Assembly: GCA_964449285.1 (NCBI GenBank)
Contig: CAYUZX010000001.1
Span: forward strand, 62,001-126,000
DNA from: QYOJ01 sp964449285
GTDB taxonomy: Bacteria > Bacteroidota > Bacteroidia > Bacteroidales > FEN-979
Direction of reading: 5' to 3'
Length of the DNA stretch: 64,000 bases
The translations under genes and the position numbers were made by a program. The notes beneath the pieces are model-generated. The model had not been told where the DNA came from. It did no database searches and worked only from the letters and a program-made list of their open reading frames with translations. This document shows positions 56,633 to 64,000 of this stretch, piece by piece. How positions within the stretch are numbered: position 1 is the first letter of the stretch; each line of letters opens with the position of its first letter.

Positions 56633-57917
56633 AAAAATAGTAGGCACGATCTTTACCCGGTTTCTGGCAGCTATCCTGATGCTGACTATCGTGGTGCTAA
56701 ATGCGCGTTATCTCGGGGCCGAGAAGGTGGGTGTGATCAGCCTGATCATACTGGCTGTTACGATCGTTCAGATGGTAAATAACTTTATCGGTGGTGCGGC
56801 CCTGGTTTACCTGGTGCCCAGAACCCCGTTGCTAAAACTGTTTATCCCTTCCTATATCTGGGGAGTGATAGCTTCCATTATTTGTGCGGTAGTACTCTAT
56901 CTCACCAGCTCCATTCCACAGGGTTACTTCGTACATGTAATGATCCTCTCCACACTGCATTCCCTCTTTACTGTTAATACGATGATTCTCCTGGGTCAGG
57001 AGCGGATCAAGTCAATCAATGTTCTTACAGTTGCCCAGATTACCTCCCTTGTTGCTGTTCTGCTGGCATTCTTCATATTTACTTCCAATAGGGAGGTGAT
57101 GGTTTATATTTATGCCATGTACGTCTCATATGTCATCATGTTTGTGGGTAGTTTTGCCCTGATCACAAACCGGTTAAAACGAGGTGATTTGAGTGGCATG
57201 AAACAGGTTATCCGCGAGATTCTTGCATTCGGAAGCTGGGCCCAGACAGCCAATATTTTCCAGCTCTTCAACTACAGGTTGAGTTATTACTTCATTGAGC
57301 ATATTATTAGCAAAGCCGCACTCGGAGTCTATTCTACTGGTGTTCAGCTCTCGGAGGGTGTATGGATTATTCCACGCAGCATCTCGATGGTTCAGCTTTC
57401 ACGAATAAGCAATGAGAAGAGATGGGACTATGCTGTGAAGGTCACCCTTATCTTCAGCAAAGTGGGATTGCTGGTTTCAATGATACTTGTTGGATTGATC
57501 CTTCTTTTACCAACCGGTTTCTTTGTTTTTGTATTCGGCCCTGAATTCAGCGGTGTGAAGCCTGTGATCATCAGTCTGGCTGTTGGTATTGTCACCCTCT
57601 CTTTTTCTATCCTCCTCAGCGCTTTTTTTTCAGGAATGGGAAAACCCATGCACAGTGCTATTGCCTCCGGCATCGGACTGGTATTCACCATTATTCTCAC
57701 CCTGTGGCTTATACCCATATATGGAATCATTGGAGCTGGAATTGCCGCTTCGTGCTCTTACTTGTCAGCTACTATTTATCAGTTGATAACTTTTGTGATT
57801 CTGGCAAGAGTCAAAGCCAAAGATTTCCTGATAAAAAAGGATGAGATCAGGATACTGGTGAAGGAGATAAAAGTTATGTTGAAACAAACAAAATTAGATC
57901 CATTTTTTCTGAAATGA
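56625..57917 (+). CDS. Oligosaccharide flippase (Wzx/PST-like)
   Basis: A 430-residue MOP-fold membrane protein with 12-14 predicted helices (from IFTRFLAAILMLTIVVL to AGIAASCSYLSATIYQLITFV) and a basic C-terminal tail. It carries lipid-linked glycans across the inner membrane. It overlaps the GT4 gene by 8 bases and the next gene by 4. LILLPTGFFVFVFGPEFSGV is the Wzx late-helix pattern. A MATE-like transporter is less likely given the neighbours. Confidence 0.85.
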   Translation: MFKKIVGTIFTRFLAAILMLTIVVLNARYLGAEKVGVISLIILAVTIVQMVNNFIGGAALVYLVPRTPLLKLFIPSYIWGVIASIICAVVLYLTSSIPQGYFVHVMILSTLHSLFTVNTMILLGQERIKSINVLTVAQITSLVAVLLAFFIFTSNREVMVYIYAMYVSYVIMFVGSFALITNRLKRGDLSGMKQVIREILAFGSWAQTANIFQLFNYRLSYYFIEHIISKAALGVYSTGVQLSEGVWIIPRSISMVQLSRISNEKRWDYAVKVTLIFSKVGLLVSMILVGLILLLPTGFFVFVFGPEFSGVKPVIISLAVGIVTLSFSILLSAFFSGMGKPMHSAIASGIGLVFTIILTLWLIPIYGIIGAGIAASCSYLSATIYQLITFVILARVKAKDFLIKKDEIRILVKEIKVMLKQTKLDPFFLK

Positions 57918-59575
57918 GAACTCTCAGGTTTGCAGTTATGTGTTCGGGACCCGTTGTTCAGCGATGGCAAGCGGAGGCTATTCGACTGACAATCAAGAAT
58001 GGCCATCAGCTGGAATTGATCATCCAGGATAGTCGTATTGCGGAAAGAGAAGGCTTTCTTAACAAGTTAGTCTCATACCCCTGGCACAGAGTGGTGGCAA
58101 ATCTATGTCACAGATACCTATTTCACCCCGCAGCGAAGAATCCGGTGGATATGACGCCAGAATTTCATGGTATTCCTATACTGAAGTGTCCCATAATTAA
58201 AAAAGGATATTCTGAGTATTTTTACGATCAGGAGATCCGGGAAATTAGCTCCTATCATTTGGATTTTATCATCCGGTTTGGCTTCCATATCATCCGGGGG
58301 GATATTCTGAGTGCAGCCAAATATGGCGTATGGTCTTATCATCATGATGATGAAATGATTTACCGGGGGGGGCCTTCCGGGTTTCGGGAGATCCTCTTCA
58401 ATGATCCGGTTAACGGCGCTATTCTTCAACGGTTGACCAATGATCTGGATAATGGTATTGTTTTAAAAAAAGGGTGGTTTCGTACGGTTAACCACTCCTT
58501 TAAAGCCAACACAGAAAGGTTACTTTCCGAGACTGTTTCATGGGTATCTCAGGTGGCAAATGACATAGGGAACGATCTTCCCATCAACACTGAACCTTCC
58601 AATTCGCAAGCTAAACTATTCAGAGGAGCAGGTAATCTCCTTATGGTTCGCTTTTTAATCAAACTGCTGGTCAATAGAATGCGATTCCATTTTCGGGAGA
58701 TCTTCCTTGCTGAAAAGTGGTCTATTGCTTTGCTGAAAGGTCCGATAGAAGGCTTTTTTGCAGCCGATTTCTGGAAGGATACAACCCCCCGCTGGGTTCC
58801 TTCAGCACCCCAAAACAGCTATTTCGCCGATCCCTTTATGTTCAGGTATTCAAATGAACTCTGTATCCTTGCAGAATGTTACTCCTATGCAACCCAGAAA
58901 GCTGGCCTCTCCTGTATTACAATGTTTGATGAAGAGAACACAGAGAAAGGGTCGATAGGCTCTTTCCTGGATTCCGATGTACATGTTTCATATCCTTATT
59001 TGGTTGCCGAGGGAGACCAATTATATTGTATTCCTGAATCCCACCAGAACCGCAGGGTTGATCTCTATACGGTGGATAAGGAAATGAAATCTCTCAAATT
59101 TAAAAAAATCATGCTGGATGATATTGATGCAGTAGATCCTACATTATTCAGATTCAATGATTTGTGGTGGTTGTTCTTCACCCGAAGGCATTTATCCGAT
59201 ACACACCTCTGGGCTTATTATGCCAGCAGTATCGATGGGGAATTCCAGTCTCATACGAACAATCCGGTTAAATCTGATATTCGCGGCTCCAGACCAGCAG
59301 GAACACCATTTATATACCAGGGAGATCTTTACCGGCCCGCCATGGATTGTTCCCGAACCTATGGATGGAGAATAGCTATTCAAAAGATTCTGACTTTATC
59401 CCCAATCGAATTTGCTGAAACTACCGTTAACGTGATAGGACCCGATCCCCGGTCAGGGTATCCACATGGGATCCATACAATTAGCCACATCGATGGCTAT
59501 TTTGTGCTCGACTCCAAGCGATACACGTTTTATAAATCAAGTTTTATCCACCAGATAAAAAGACGGTTAACCTGA
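57914..59575 (+). CDS. Formyltransferase-like/GINT1-type beta-propeller protein
   Basis: A 553-residue protein in the glycan cluster. The N-terminal part (about 1-215) has a formyltransferase-like core: a SYHHDDEMIYRGGPSGFREI block replaces the classic HPSLLPxxRG. Residues about 270-553 form a five-bladed-type propeller like the GINT1 N-terminal domain (SYFADPFMFRYSNEL, HVSYPYLVAEGDQLYCIPES, DAVDPTLFRFNDLWWLFFTR, SRPAGTPFIYQGDLYRPAMD). This pairing occurs in bacterial surface-glycan clusters; the reaction is unknown, perhaps sugar N-acylation. It overlaps the flippase gene by 4 bases. Its end overlaps the methyltransferase gene tail to tail by 9. Confidence 0.75.
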   Translation: MRTLRFAVMCSGPVVQRWQAEAIRLTIKNGHQLELIIQDSRIAEREGFLNKLVSYPWHRVVANLCHRYLFHPAAKNPVDMTPEFHGIPILKCPIIKKGYSEYFYDQEIREISSYHLDFIIRFGFHIIRGDILSAAKYGVWSYHHDDEMIYRGGPSGFREILFNDPVNGAILQRLTNDLDNGIVLKKGWFRTVNHSFKANTERLLSETVSWVSQVANDIGNDLPINTEPSNSQAKLFRGAGNLLMVRFLIKLLVNRMRFHFREIFLAEKWSIALLKGPIEGFFAADFWKDTTPRWVPSAPQNSYFADPFMFRYSNELCILAECYSYATQKAGLSCITMFDEENTEKGSIGSFLDSDVHVSYPYLVAEGDQLYCIPESHQNRRVDLYTVDKEMKSLKFKKIMLDDIDAVDPTLFRFNDLWWLFFTRRHLSDTHLWAYYASSIDGEFQSHTNNPVKSDIRGSRPAGTPFIYQGDLYRPAMDCSRTYGWRIAIQKILTLSPIEFAETTVNVIGPDPRSGYPHGIHTISHIDGYFVLDSKRYTFYKSSFIHQIKRRLT

Positions 59576-60331
59576 TTTTCTGACAACAAGCAGCGAATTC
59601 ACCGTTGTCGCAAAATCGCTTGTTTTGTTCTTCTCCAAGAGGTAGATGAACATCCCTATTACTGAAAGAAAGGGTTGAAAAAGCAGGATGAAGAGAAAGA
59701 TTACCAGGGAAGTGAGTTTATGGATTGGATGTTTTCTGGAAGCAATTACTGCTGGGTAATTACGCCAATATTTCAGGATGATACTATATAGGGTGGTAAG
59801 GATGCTTCCGTAACTTTCCTGTGCTACGAGCGAAAATCCCGTCTTTCCCGCAATTTTATTTAGCCCGTTAGGAGTGTGCCTCAGTATGTCGATATCGCTC
59901 CATTCGGGATACATGAAATTGGTCGCTACCATGAATAATCCATCCTGGATCAGCACCCGGTGAACTTCACGAAAAAAAAGATCTGGGTTTTCAAAAACAG
60001 GGAGTACCTGGTAGGAGACAACGCAATCGAAACTTTCATCCTGAAAAGGGAGAGATGTCCCATCCTCAATCCAGTAATCTGTAAAACGTTCAATTTGTTT
60101 TCTCATCTGTGAATCATATCCGGTTGCCGTATTGGTTCCTATATAAGATTCGACCTTGGTAAAAAGATTTTCATATGGTTTATCACCTGCTCCGATATCG
60201 AGCAAGTGACCTGTGAAAAGATGTTCATATTTCCTTGTTTTATCTTTCGTAAGCCGGGTGTCGATGTAGAACTGGAATTTGCGGAAATACAGACTGATGA
60301 GATCAGGAAGAATCTTTTTAAGTTTAATCAT
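59567..60331 (-). CDS. Class I SAM-dependent methyltransferase
   Basis: About 254 residues from ATG 60331 (MIKLKKILPDLISLYF); the frame extends to 60400, but a TACTTTCG box at 60350-60357 places the start downstream. SAM motifs: LLDIGAGDKPYENL, GTNTATGYDS, DGTSLPFQDESFDCVVSYQVL. A C-terminal hydrophobic part (LVIFLFILLFQPFLSVIGMFIYL, about 210-235) suggests membrane attachment. Substrate not readable; it could methylate a glycan or quinone-like lipid near the glycan cluster. Confidence 0.82.
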   Translation of the reverse strand: MIKLKKILPDLISLYFRKFQFYIDTRLTKDKTRKYEHLFTGHLLDIGAGDKPYENLFTKVESYIGTNTATGYDSQMRKQIERFTDYWIEDGTSLPFQDESFDCVVSYQVLPVFENPDLFFREVHRVLIQDGLFMVATNFMYPEWSDIDILRHTPNGLNKIAGKTGFSLVAQESYGSILTTLYSIILKYWRNYPAVIASRKHPIHKLTSLVIFLFILLFQPFLSVIGMFIYLLEKNKTSDFATTVNSLLVVRKSG

Positions 60332-60349
60332 CGTGGCAGGATTGGATAA

Positions 60350-60357
60350 CGAAAGTA
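60350..60357 (-). promoter_or_regulatory. Predicted -7 element for the methyltransferase
   Basis: TACTTTCG on the minus strand, one mismatch to TAnnTTTG. It decides the start (60331, not 60400). No clear -33. Confidence 0.4.
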
Positions 60358-60423
60358 CAAAAACTGTGTGTAACTTTTTGAAAACTCTTTGCTTTGTCAT
60401 ACTTCGCTGCAGGCCGTTTCCGT

Positions 60424-60431
60424 TATCTTTG
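60424..60431 (+). promoter_or_regulatory. Predicted -7 element for parE
   Basis: TATCTTTG, exact TAnnTTTG match, 22 bases before ATG 60454. It lies downstream of the upstream alternative start 60394, so 60454 is preferred. No standard-distance -33. Confidence 0.5.
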
Positions 60432-60453
60432 CACCGCAGAAAAAAAAAGAAGC

Positions 60454-62310
60454 ATGTTTCAGCCAGAAAATTATACCGACGATACCATTCGTTCCCTCGA
60501 CTGGAAGCAACATATTCGTTTGCGTCCTGGCATGTATATCGGGAAGTTGGGTGATGGTGCTTCTCCCGATGATGGCATCTACGTTTTGATCAAAGAGATC
60601 CTTGATAACTCTGTGGATGAATTTGTGATGGGTTCTGGAAAGACGATTGAAGTGACCATTCACGATCAGCAGGTTTGTGTGCGTGATTACGGACGCGGAA
60701 TGCCATTGGGAAAGGTAGTGGAGTGTGTCTCAAAAATCAACACCGGGGCGAAGTATGATTCAAAGGTTTTTAAGAAAGCAGTTGGTCTCAATGGTGTGGG
60801 AGCTAAAGCAGTAAATGCGCTTTCAAGCTATTTCAAAGTGCAGTCGGTCCGCAACGGCCGCACTAAGATCGTAGAGTTTCAACGGGGGAGCCTGCTGAAT
60901 GATGAAAAAGAGAAGGCGTGCGAACTCCGGAATGGAAGTCTGGTAACATTCACTCCCGATGATGAATTGTTTGGAAATTTCCACTTTATCCCAGAGTACG
61001 TTACCAAGATGCTGTGGAACTACGTCTACCTGAACAATGGGCTGACGATTATCTTTAACGGAGAGAAGTTCTACTCTTCCAATGGGTTGCTCGATTTACT
61101 GAAGAGCAACCTTGACTCCCCGGTTATTTACCCCATTGTACACGTAAGGGAAGGCGATTTTGAATTTGCATTTACGCATTGCGAAATGTATGGGGAAGAG
61201 TATTACTCGTTTGTCAATGGCCAGCATACTACGCAGGGTGGCACGCACCAGGCTGCCTTTCGGGAAGCATTGGTGAAGACGATCCGCGAGTTCTATAAGA
61301 AGGACTTTGATACCAATGATATCAAAGCATCACTACTGGTTTCACTGAGCATCAAGGTTCAGGATCCCATTTTTGAATCCCAGACAAAGACCAAGCTGGG
61401 TTCTCAACTGATTGAACCTGATGGGCAGACGATCCGCAACTACATCATGGAAATCGTAAAACGGCATCTGGATAATTACCTTCATATAAATTCCGATACG
61501 GCAGAATCTCTACTGAAGAAGATTCTTCAGAGTGAGAAAGAGAGAAAGGAGCTTGCCAATATAAAGAAGATTGCCAAAGAGAGTGTGAAGAAGGTGAGTC
61601 TCCACAACAAGAAACTTCGCGATTGCCGTATTCATTACAACAATCATGACGATCGGAAATTTGAGACGACGATCTTCATCACCGAAGGGGATTCGGCTAG
61701 TGGTTCCATCACCAAAGCAAGGGATGTCAATACGCAGGCAGTATTTTCACTAAAAGGGAAACCGCTAAATGTCTACGGCTTGAGCAAGCGTGTGGTTTAT
61801 GAGAACGATGAATTCAATCTTCTGCAATCAGCGTTGAATCTTGAAGAGGGTCTGGAGAATCTCCGTTATAACCATGTTGTGGTTGCAACCGATGCTGATG
61901 TTGACGGTATGCATATTCGGTTGTTACTCCTTACGTTTTTTCTGCAGTTTTATCCCGATCTGGTGCGTAACGGCCATCTGTTTATTTTGCAAACACCTCT
62001 CTTTCGTGTCCGCAATAAACAGAAAACATACTATTGCTATTCTGATGAGGAAAAGCAACAAGCGATTGAAAAGCTGGGTAATAATCCTGAAATTACACGC
62101 TTTAAAGGGCTGGGGGAGATATCTCCGGATGAGTTCAGCCATTTCATCGGAACCAATATCCGACTTGACCCGGTCCTCCTTTCCAAAGATTCCTCAATTC
62201 AGGAGGTACTCGCTTTTTACATGGGGAAAAACACACCAGAGAGGCAGGGCTTCATCATCGACAATCTCAGGATGGATAATGACATTTTGCTCAATCCACA
62301 ATTAAATTAA
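60454..62310 (+). CDS. parE: DNA topoisomerase IV subunit B (ParE)
   Basis: About 618 residues from ATG 60454 (MFQPENYTDDTIRSLDWKQ). GHKL ATPase: RPGMYIGKLGDGASPDDG, EILDNSVDEFVMG, GRGMPLGKV, AVGLNGVGAKAVNALS; transducer; TOPRIM: ITEGDSASGSI and DADVDGMHIRLLL. The LDWKQHIRLRPGMYIGKLGDG block is the Bacteroidota ParE form rather than GyrB. It decatenates daughter chromosomes with ParC, which is not in the window. The stop overlaps the HD-domain gene at a shared TTAA. Confidence 0.92.
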   Translation: MFQPENYTDDTIRSLDWKQHIRLRPGMYIGKLGDGASPDDGIYVLIKEILDNSVDEFVMGSGKTIEVTIHDQQVCVRDYGRGMPLGKVVECVSKINTGAKYDSKVFKKAVGLNGVGAKAVNALSSYFKVQSVRNGRTKIVEFQRGSLLNDEKEKACELRNGSLVTFTPDDELFGNFHFIPEYVTKMLWNYVYLNNGLTIIFNGEKFYSSNGLLDLLKSNLDSPVIYPIVHVREGDFEFAFTHCEMYGEEYYSFVNGQHTTQGGTHQAAFREALVKTIREFYKKDFDTNDIKASLLVSLSIKVQDPIFESQTKTKLGSQLIEPDGQTIRNYIMEIVKRHLDNYLHINSDTAESLLKKILQSEKERKELANIKKIAKESVKKVSLHNKKLRDCRIHYNNHDDRKFETTIFITEGDSASGSITKARDVNTQAVFSLKGKPLNVYGLSKRVVYENDEFNLLQSALNLEEGLENLRYNHVVVATDADVDGMHIRLLLLTFFLQFYPDLVRNGHLFILQTPLFRVRNKQKTYYCYSDEEKQQAIEKLGNNPEITRFKGLGEISPDEFSHFIGTNIRLDPVLLSKDSSIQEVLAFYMGKNTPERQGFIIDNLRMDNDILLNPQLN

Positions 62311-62888
62311 TCCTCTTTCCTTTGTAGTGGCCAGAAATGAGTTGAGAAACTCATACTCTTTTCACGTTTTTTAATAAGATCTTTTAATTCGAACAGCATA
62401 TGTGAATTTACTTCTGCTGCCATCGGGATAACATATTCTTTTGTCTCTTCAATGTATCTTTTGATAAACTCCTTATCAAATGTATCTGAATGCAGGTCGA
62501 TGATGTTACTGATGCGGTCGGCACATTTCAGTATTTTGGCGGTGGTGGAGCCCTCCATCAAAATACGTTTGAGAAACTCCGGCTTGGATTCGTTGTTCTT
62601 CCGGGAAACCTCAATAACCAAATCATATACTTGTGGCCCATCCTCGTCGAGACTCATAATCTCCTCTTTGGTAACCCATTTTACATCTTCAAACACATCA
62701 TGAATCATCGCTGCTTTCAATAGCACCGGGTCGATGTAGTGATAATCCAGAAGAATTGCAAACGTGCTGAATGCATGCCGGAACTGATTTCCTCCGACAT
62801 ACCTGTACTTTCCTCGCAGAGCGGTACTTTTTTGTACATAAGGCGCCAGAACCAGTTTTTCCAGCGCTTTTTCTTCAAAATTCTCCAT
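62307..62888 (-). CDS. HD-domain phosphohydrolase, stand-alone SpoT/MESH1-like
   Basis: A 193-residue HD protein. The alarmone-hydrolase residue order is complete: H38 (FRHAFST), H63-D64 with E67-D68 (MIHDVFED), D123-R124 (KCADRISNIIDL). This is the order of the Rel/SpoT hydrolase domain, without synthetase, TGS or ACT parts. Small hydrolases of this kind (MESH1/SAH) degrade (p)ppGpp or NADPH. Substrate is inferred. It overlaps the nnr gene by 14 bases, so co-expressed with it, and the parE gene tail to tail. Confidence 0.82.
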   Translation of the reverse strand: MENFEEKALEKLVLAPYVQKSTALRGKYRYVGGNQFRHAFSTFAILLDYHYIDPVLLKAAMIHDVFEDVKWVTKEEIMSLDEDGPQVYDLVIEVSRKNNESKPEFLKRILMEGSTTAKILKCADRISNIIDLHSDTFDKEFIKRYIEETKEYVIPMAAEVNSHMLFELKDLIKKREKSMSFSTHFWPLQRKED

Positions 62889-63999
62889 AAAGCGAAAGAA
62901 ATGCGTTTCCGATGTTATTGATGATATCGTTGGCCGTAAGGGCCTCCTGGCCGTTGACTTTAGCGGCCATATCTCCTGCTAAACCGTGCAGATATACACC
63001 CAGCAAAGAGGCTTCAAGTGGAGGGTAATGCTGGGCAACAAGTCCTGTAATGATCCCGGTAAGCACATCACCGCTTCCTCCTGTTGCCATCCCAGGATTC
63101 CCTGTTGTGTTGAAGAAACATCGTCCGTTAGGTGTTGTGATGGCTGTATAGGCCCCTTTCAATACAATATAACAGGCGTATTTACGTGAGAGTTCCCGCT
63201 GAAGTTGATTGCGTTGAAAGTCGTCTGATGTCTTACCAGCGATCCGTTCAAACTCTTTGGGATGTGGTGTGAGAATGCAGCCAGGCGGAAGAAAACTAAG
63301 CCAGGTTTTGTTTTCACCAAGGATATTGATGGCGTCAGCATCAATGATCAAGGGTAATCCTGTCTGGATCAGATGTTTGAAGCCATCACCGGTCGTTTTA
63401 TTCAGGCCGATACCCGGTCCAATGCCGACGGCAGTATACCCATCCAGTTTAGGCAACGAGCTGAAGCACATTTCATCCGGATCGATTGATAGCATGGCTT
63501 CAGGTACGGCAGTTTGCAAAATATCCACCCCCGATAAAGGAACCAGCACAGTGACAAGACCGGAACCCGACCTCAGGCAAGCTTTTGCAGCCAGGACGGC
63601 GGCTCCCATTTTTCCTCTCATGCCGCAGATCAGCAGGGAGTGACCGAATGTCCCTTTGTGGGCGAATTTCTTACGTTTACGGAGGAGGGGTTTAATACTG
63701 GCAACAGTGACCATAAAATTATTCACGTCAGCTTGTATAAGATACTCTTCTGAAAGCCCAATGTCGAGCAGAATCCACTCTCCGATATAGGGGTCGTTTT
63801 CGGGGAAGAAGAAGGCAAGTTTTGGCGGAGCAAAAGTGAGAGTATAGTCTGCCATGATGACAGCCGGATGGTTCTCACTATTTATTGTCTCATCAATCAA
63901 GAGACCAGAAGGGACATCGATGGAAACAACCAGTGATTCAAGTTTGTTGACGAACTGAATGAGCTCGGCGAAGAATCCAGTGGCTGGACGGGTCAATCC
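62875..63999 (-). CDS. nnr: NAD(P)HX dehydratase/epimerase Nnr (partial, 5' end outside)
   Basis: About 375 residues of a longer protein; the frame is open at the window end. The visible start (VVSIDVPSGLLID, about 22-34) is the end of the YjeF N-terminal epimerase domain. The C-terminal ribokinase-like dehydratase has FAHKGTFGHSLLICGMRGKMGAAVLAAKA (about 115-145; only in part quoted as GTFGHSLLICG), GVGPGIG, LTPHPKEFERIAG, VLKGAYTAI and TGNPGMATGGSGDVLTGIITG (ADP-binding; quoted in part). It repairs NADHX and NADPHX made by heat or enzyme side reaction. It overlaps the HD gene, perhaps linking NAD(P)H repair with nucleotide stress signalling. Confidence 0.92.
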   Translation of the reverse strand, partial: GLTRPATGFFAELIQFVNKLESLVVSIDVPSGLLIDETINSENHPAVIMADYTLTFAPPKLAFFFPENDPYIGEWILLDIGLSEEYLIQADVNNFMVTVASIKPLLRKRKKFAHKGTFGHSLLICGMRGKMGAAVLAAKACLRSGSGLVTVLVPLSGVDILQTAVPEAMLSIDPDEMCFSSLPKLDGYTAVGIGPGIGLNKTTGDGFKHLIQTGLPLIIDADAINILGENKTWLSFLPPGCILTPHPKEFERIAGKTSDDFQRNQLQRELSRKYACYIVLKGAYTAITTPNGRCFFNTTGNPGMATGGSGDVLTGIITGLVAQHYPPLEASLLGVYLHGLAGDMAAKVNGQEALTANDIINNIGNAFLSLYGEF

Positions 64000-64000
64000 G

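Noticed and set aside
1..64000. tRNA, rRNA, riboswitch, insertion sequence or prophage
   Set aside because: Intergenic spaces are short and none shows cloverleaf, conserved aptamer or transposase features that I could recognise.

Overview
The window looks like a chromosome segment of an anaerobic or fermentative member of the Bacteroidota. Four things point there: promoters of the TTTG-N19/20-TAnnTTTG type, lineage-typical genes (DUF4293, rho with a long charged N-terminal insert, DUF1573, a transketolase split into two subunits, a ParE-type topoisomerase subunit), the absence of clear Shine-Dalgarno sites, and a trimeric [FeFe]-hydrogenase. I saw no rRNA, tRNA, CRISPR array, transposase or phage gene. 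Coding density is high and many neighbours overlap by 4 bases.

Layout. 1-5.5 kb: end of an LtaS-type sulfatase, lipid kinase, MscS channel, porin, ornithine carbamoyltransferase and solitary FtsE. 5.5-9.6 kb: a minus-strand operon rmuC - rlmB - broken membrane glycosyltransferase - 67-residue protein. 9.6-14 kb: phosphoesterase, DUF4293, rho, Mpl-type ligase. 14-17.6 kb: CysH, a diiron MBL-fold protein and a hybrid histidine kinase. 17.6-27.2 kb: LolC/E-type permease, NamZ, aminotransferase, DUF1573, lipoprotein, a DhaL-DegV fusion, DUF1295, CDF transporter, threonine aldolase. 27.3-38.5 kb: a hydrogenase and signalling block. 38.5-45.2 kb: ADP-forming acyl-CoA synthetase, rhomboid, membrane protein, GH3/beta-lactamase fusion. 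45.2-52.5 kb: split transketolase enclosing a VWA protein, Kup, DedA, CPA2 antiporter. 52.5-55.4 kb: ECF sigma operon, PnuC and NadR-like kinase. 55.4-64 kb: glycan genes, parE, an HD alarmone-hydrolase-like protein and Nnr (cut by the window end).

The most notable system is the 8-kb hydrogenase operon (27315-35390, minus strand). It encodes an REC protein, HydC, HydB and HydA of the bifurcating type, then a hydrogenase-like H-cluster domain fused to a histidine kinase, an REC protein and an REC-histidine kinase. Next to it lies a Cache-PAS kinase with a NarL-type regulator, and the intergenic region carries several palindromes, one overlapping the predicted hyd promoter. This suggests that hydrogen or redox state is read by a hydrogenase-derived kinase. 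Together with ADP-forming acetyl-CoA synthetase it fits a fermentative energy metabolism.

A second pattern runs through the window. Unrelated short tandem repeats, nearly all with a 7-bp period, sit in at least eight intergenic spaces, often as two different heptad arrays side by side. They flank single genes (VWA, nadR-like), start at a predicted transcription start (argF), and in one place encode a protein C-terminus (PnuC).

Peptidoglycan recycling (Mpl, NamZ, GH3/beta-lactamase) and NAD metabolism (PnuC, NadR-like, Nnr) are each represented at several separate loci. All functional calls are from motif recognition by eye; no database search was run.
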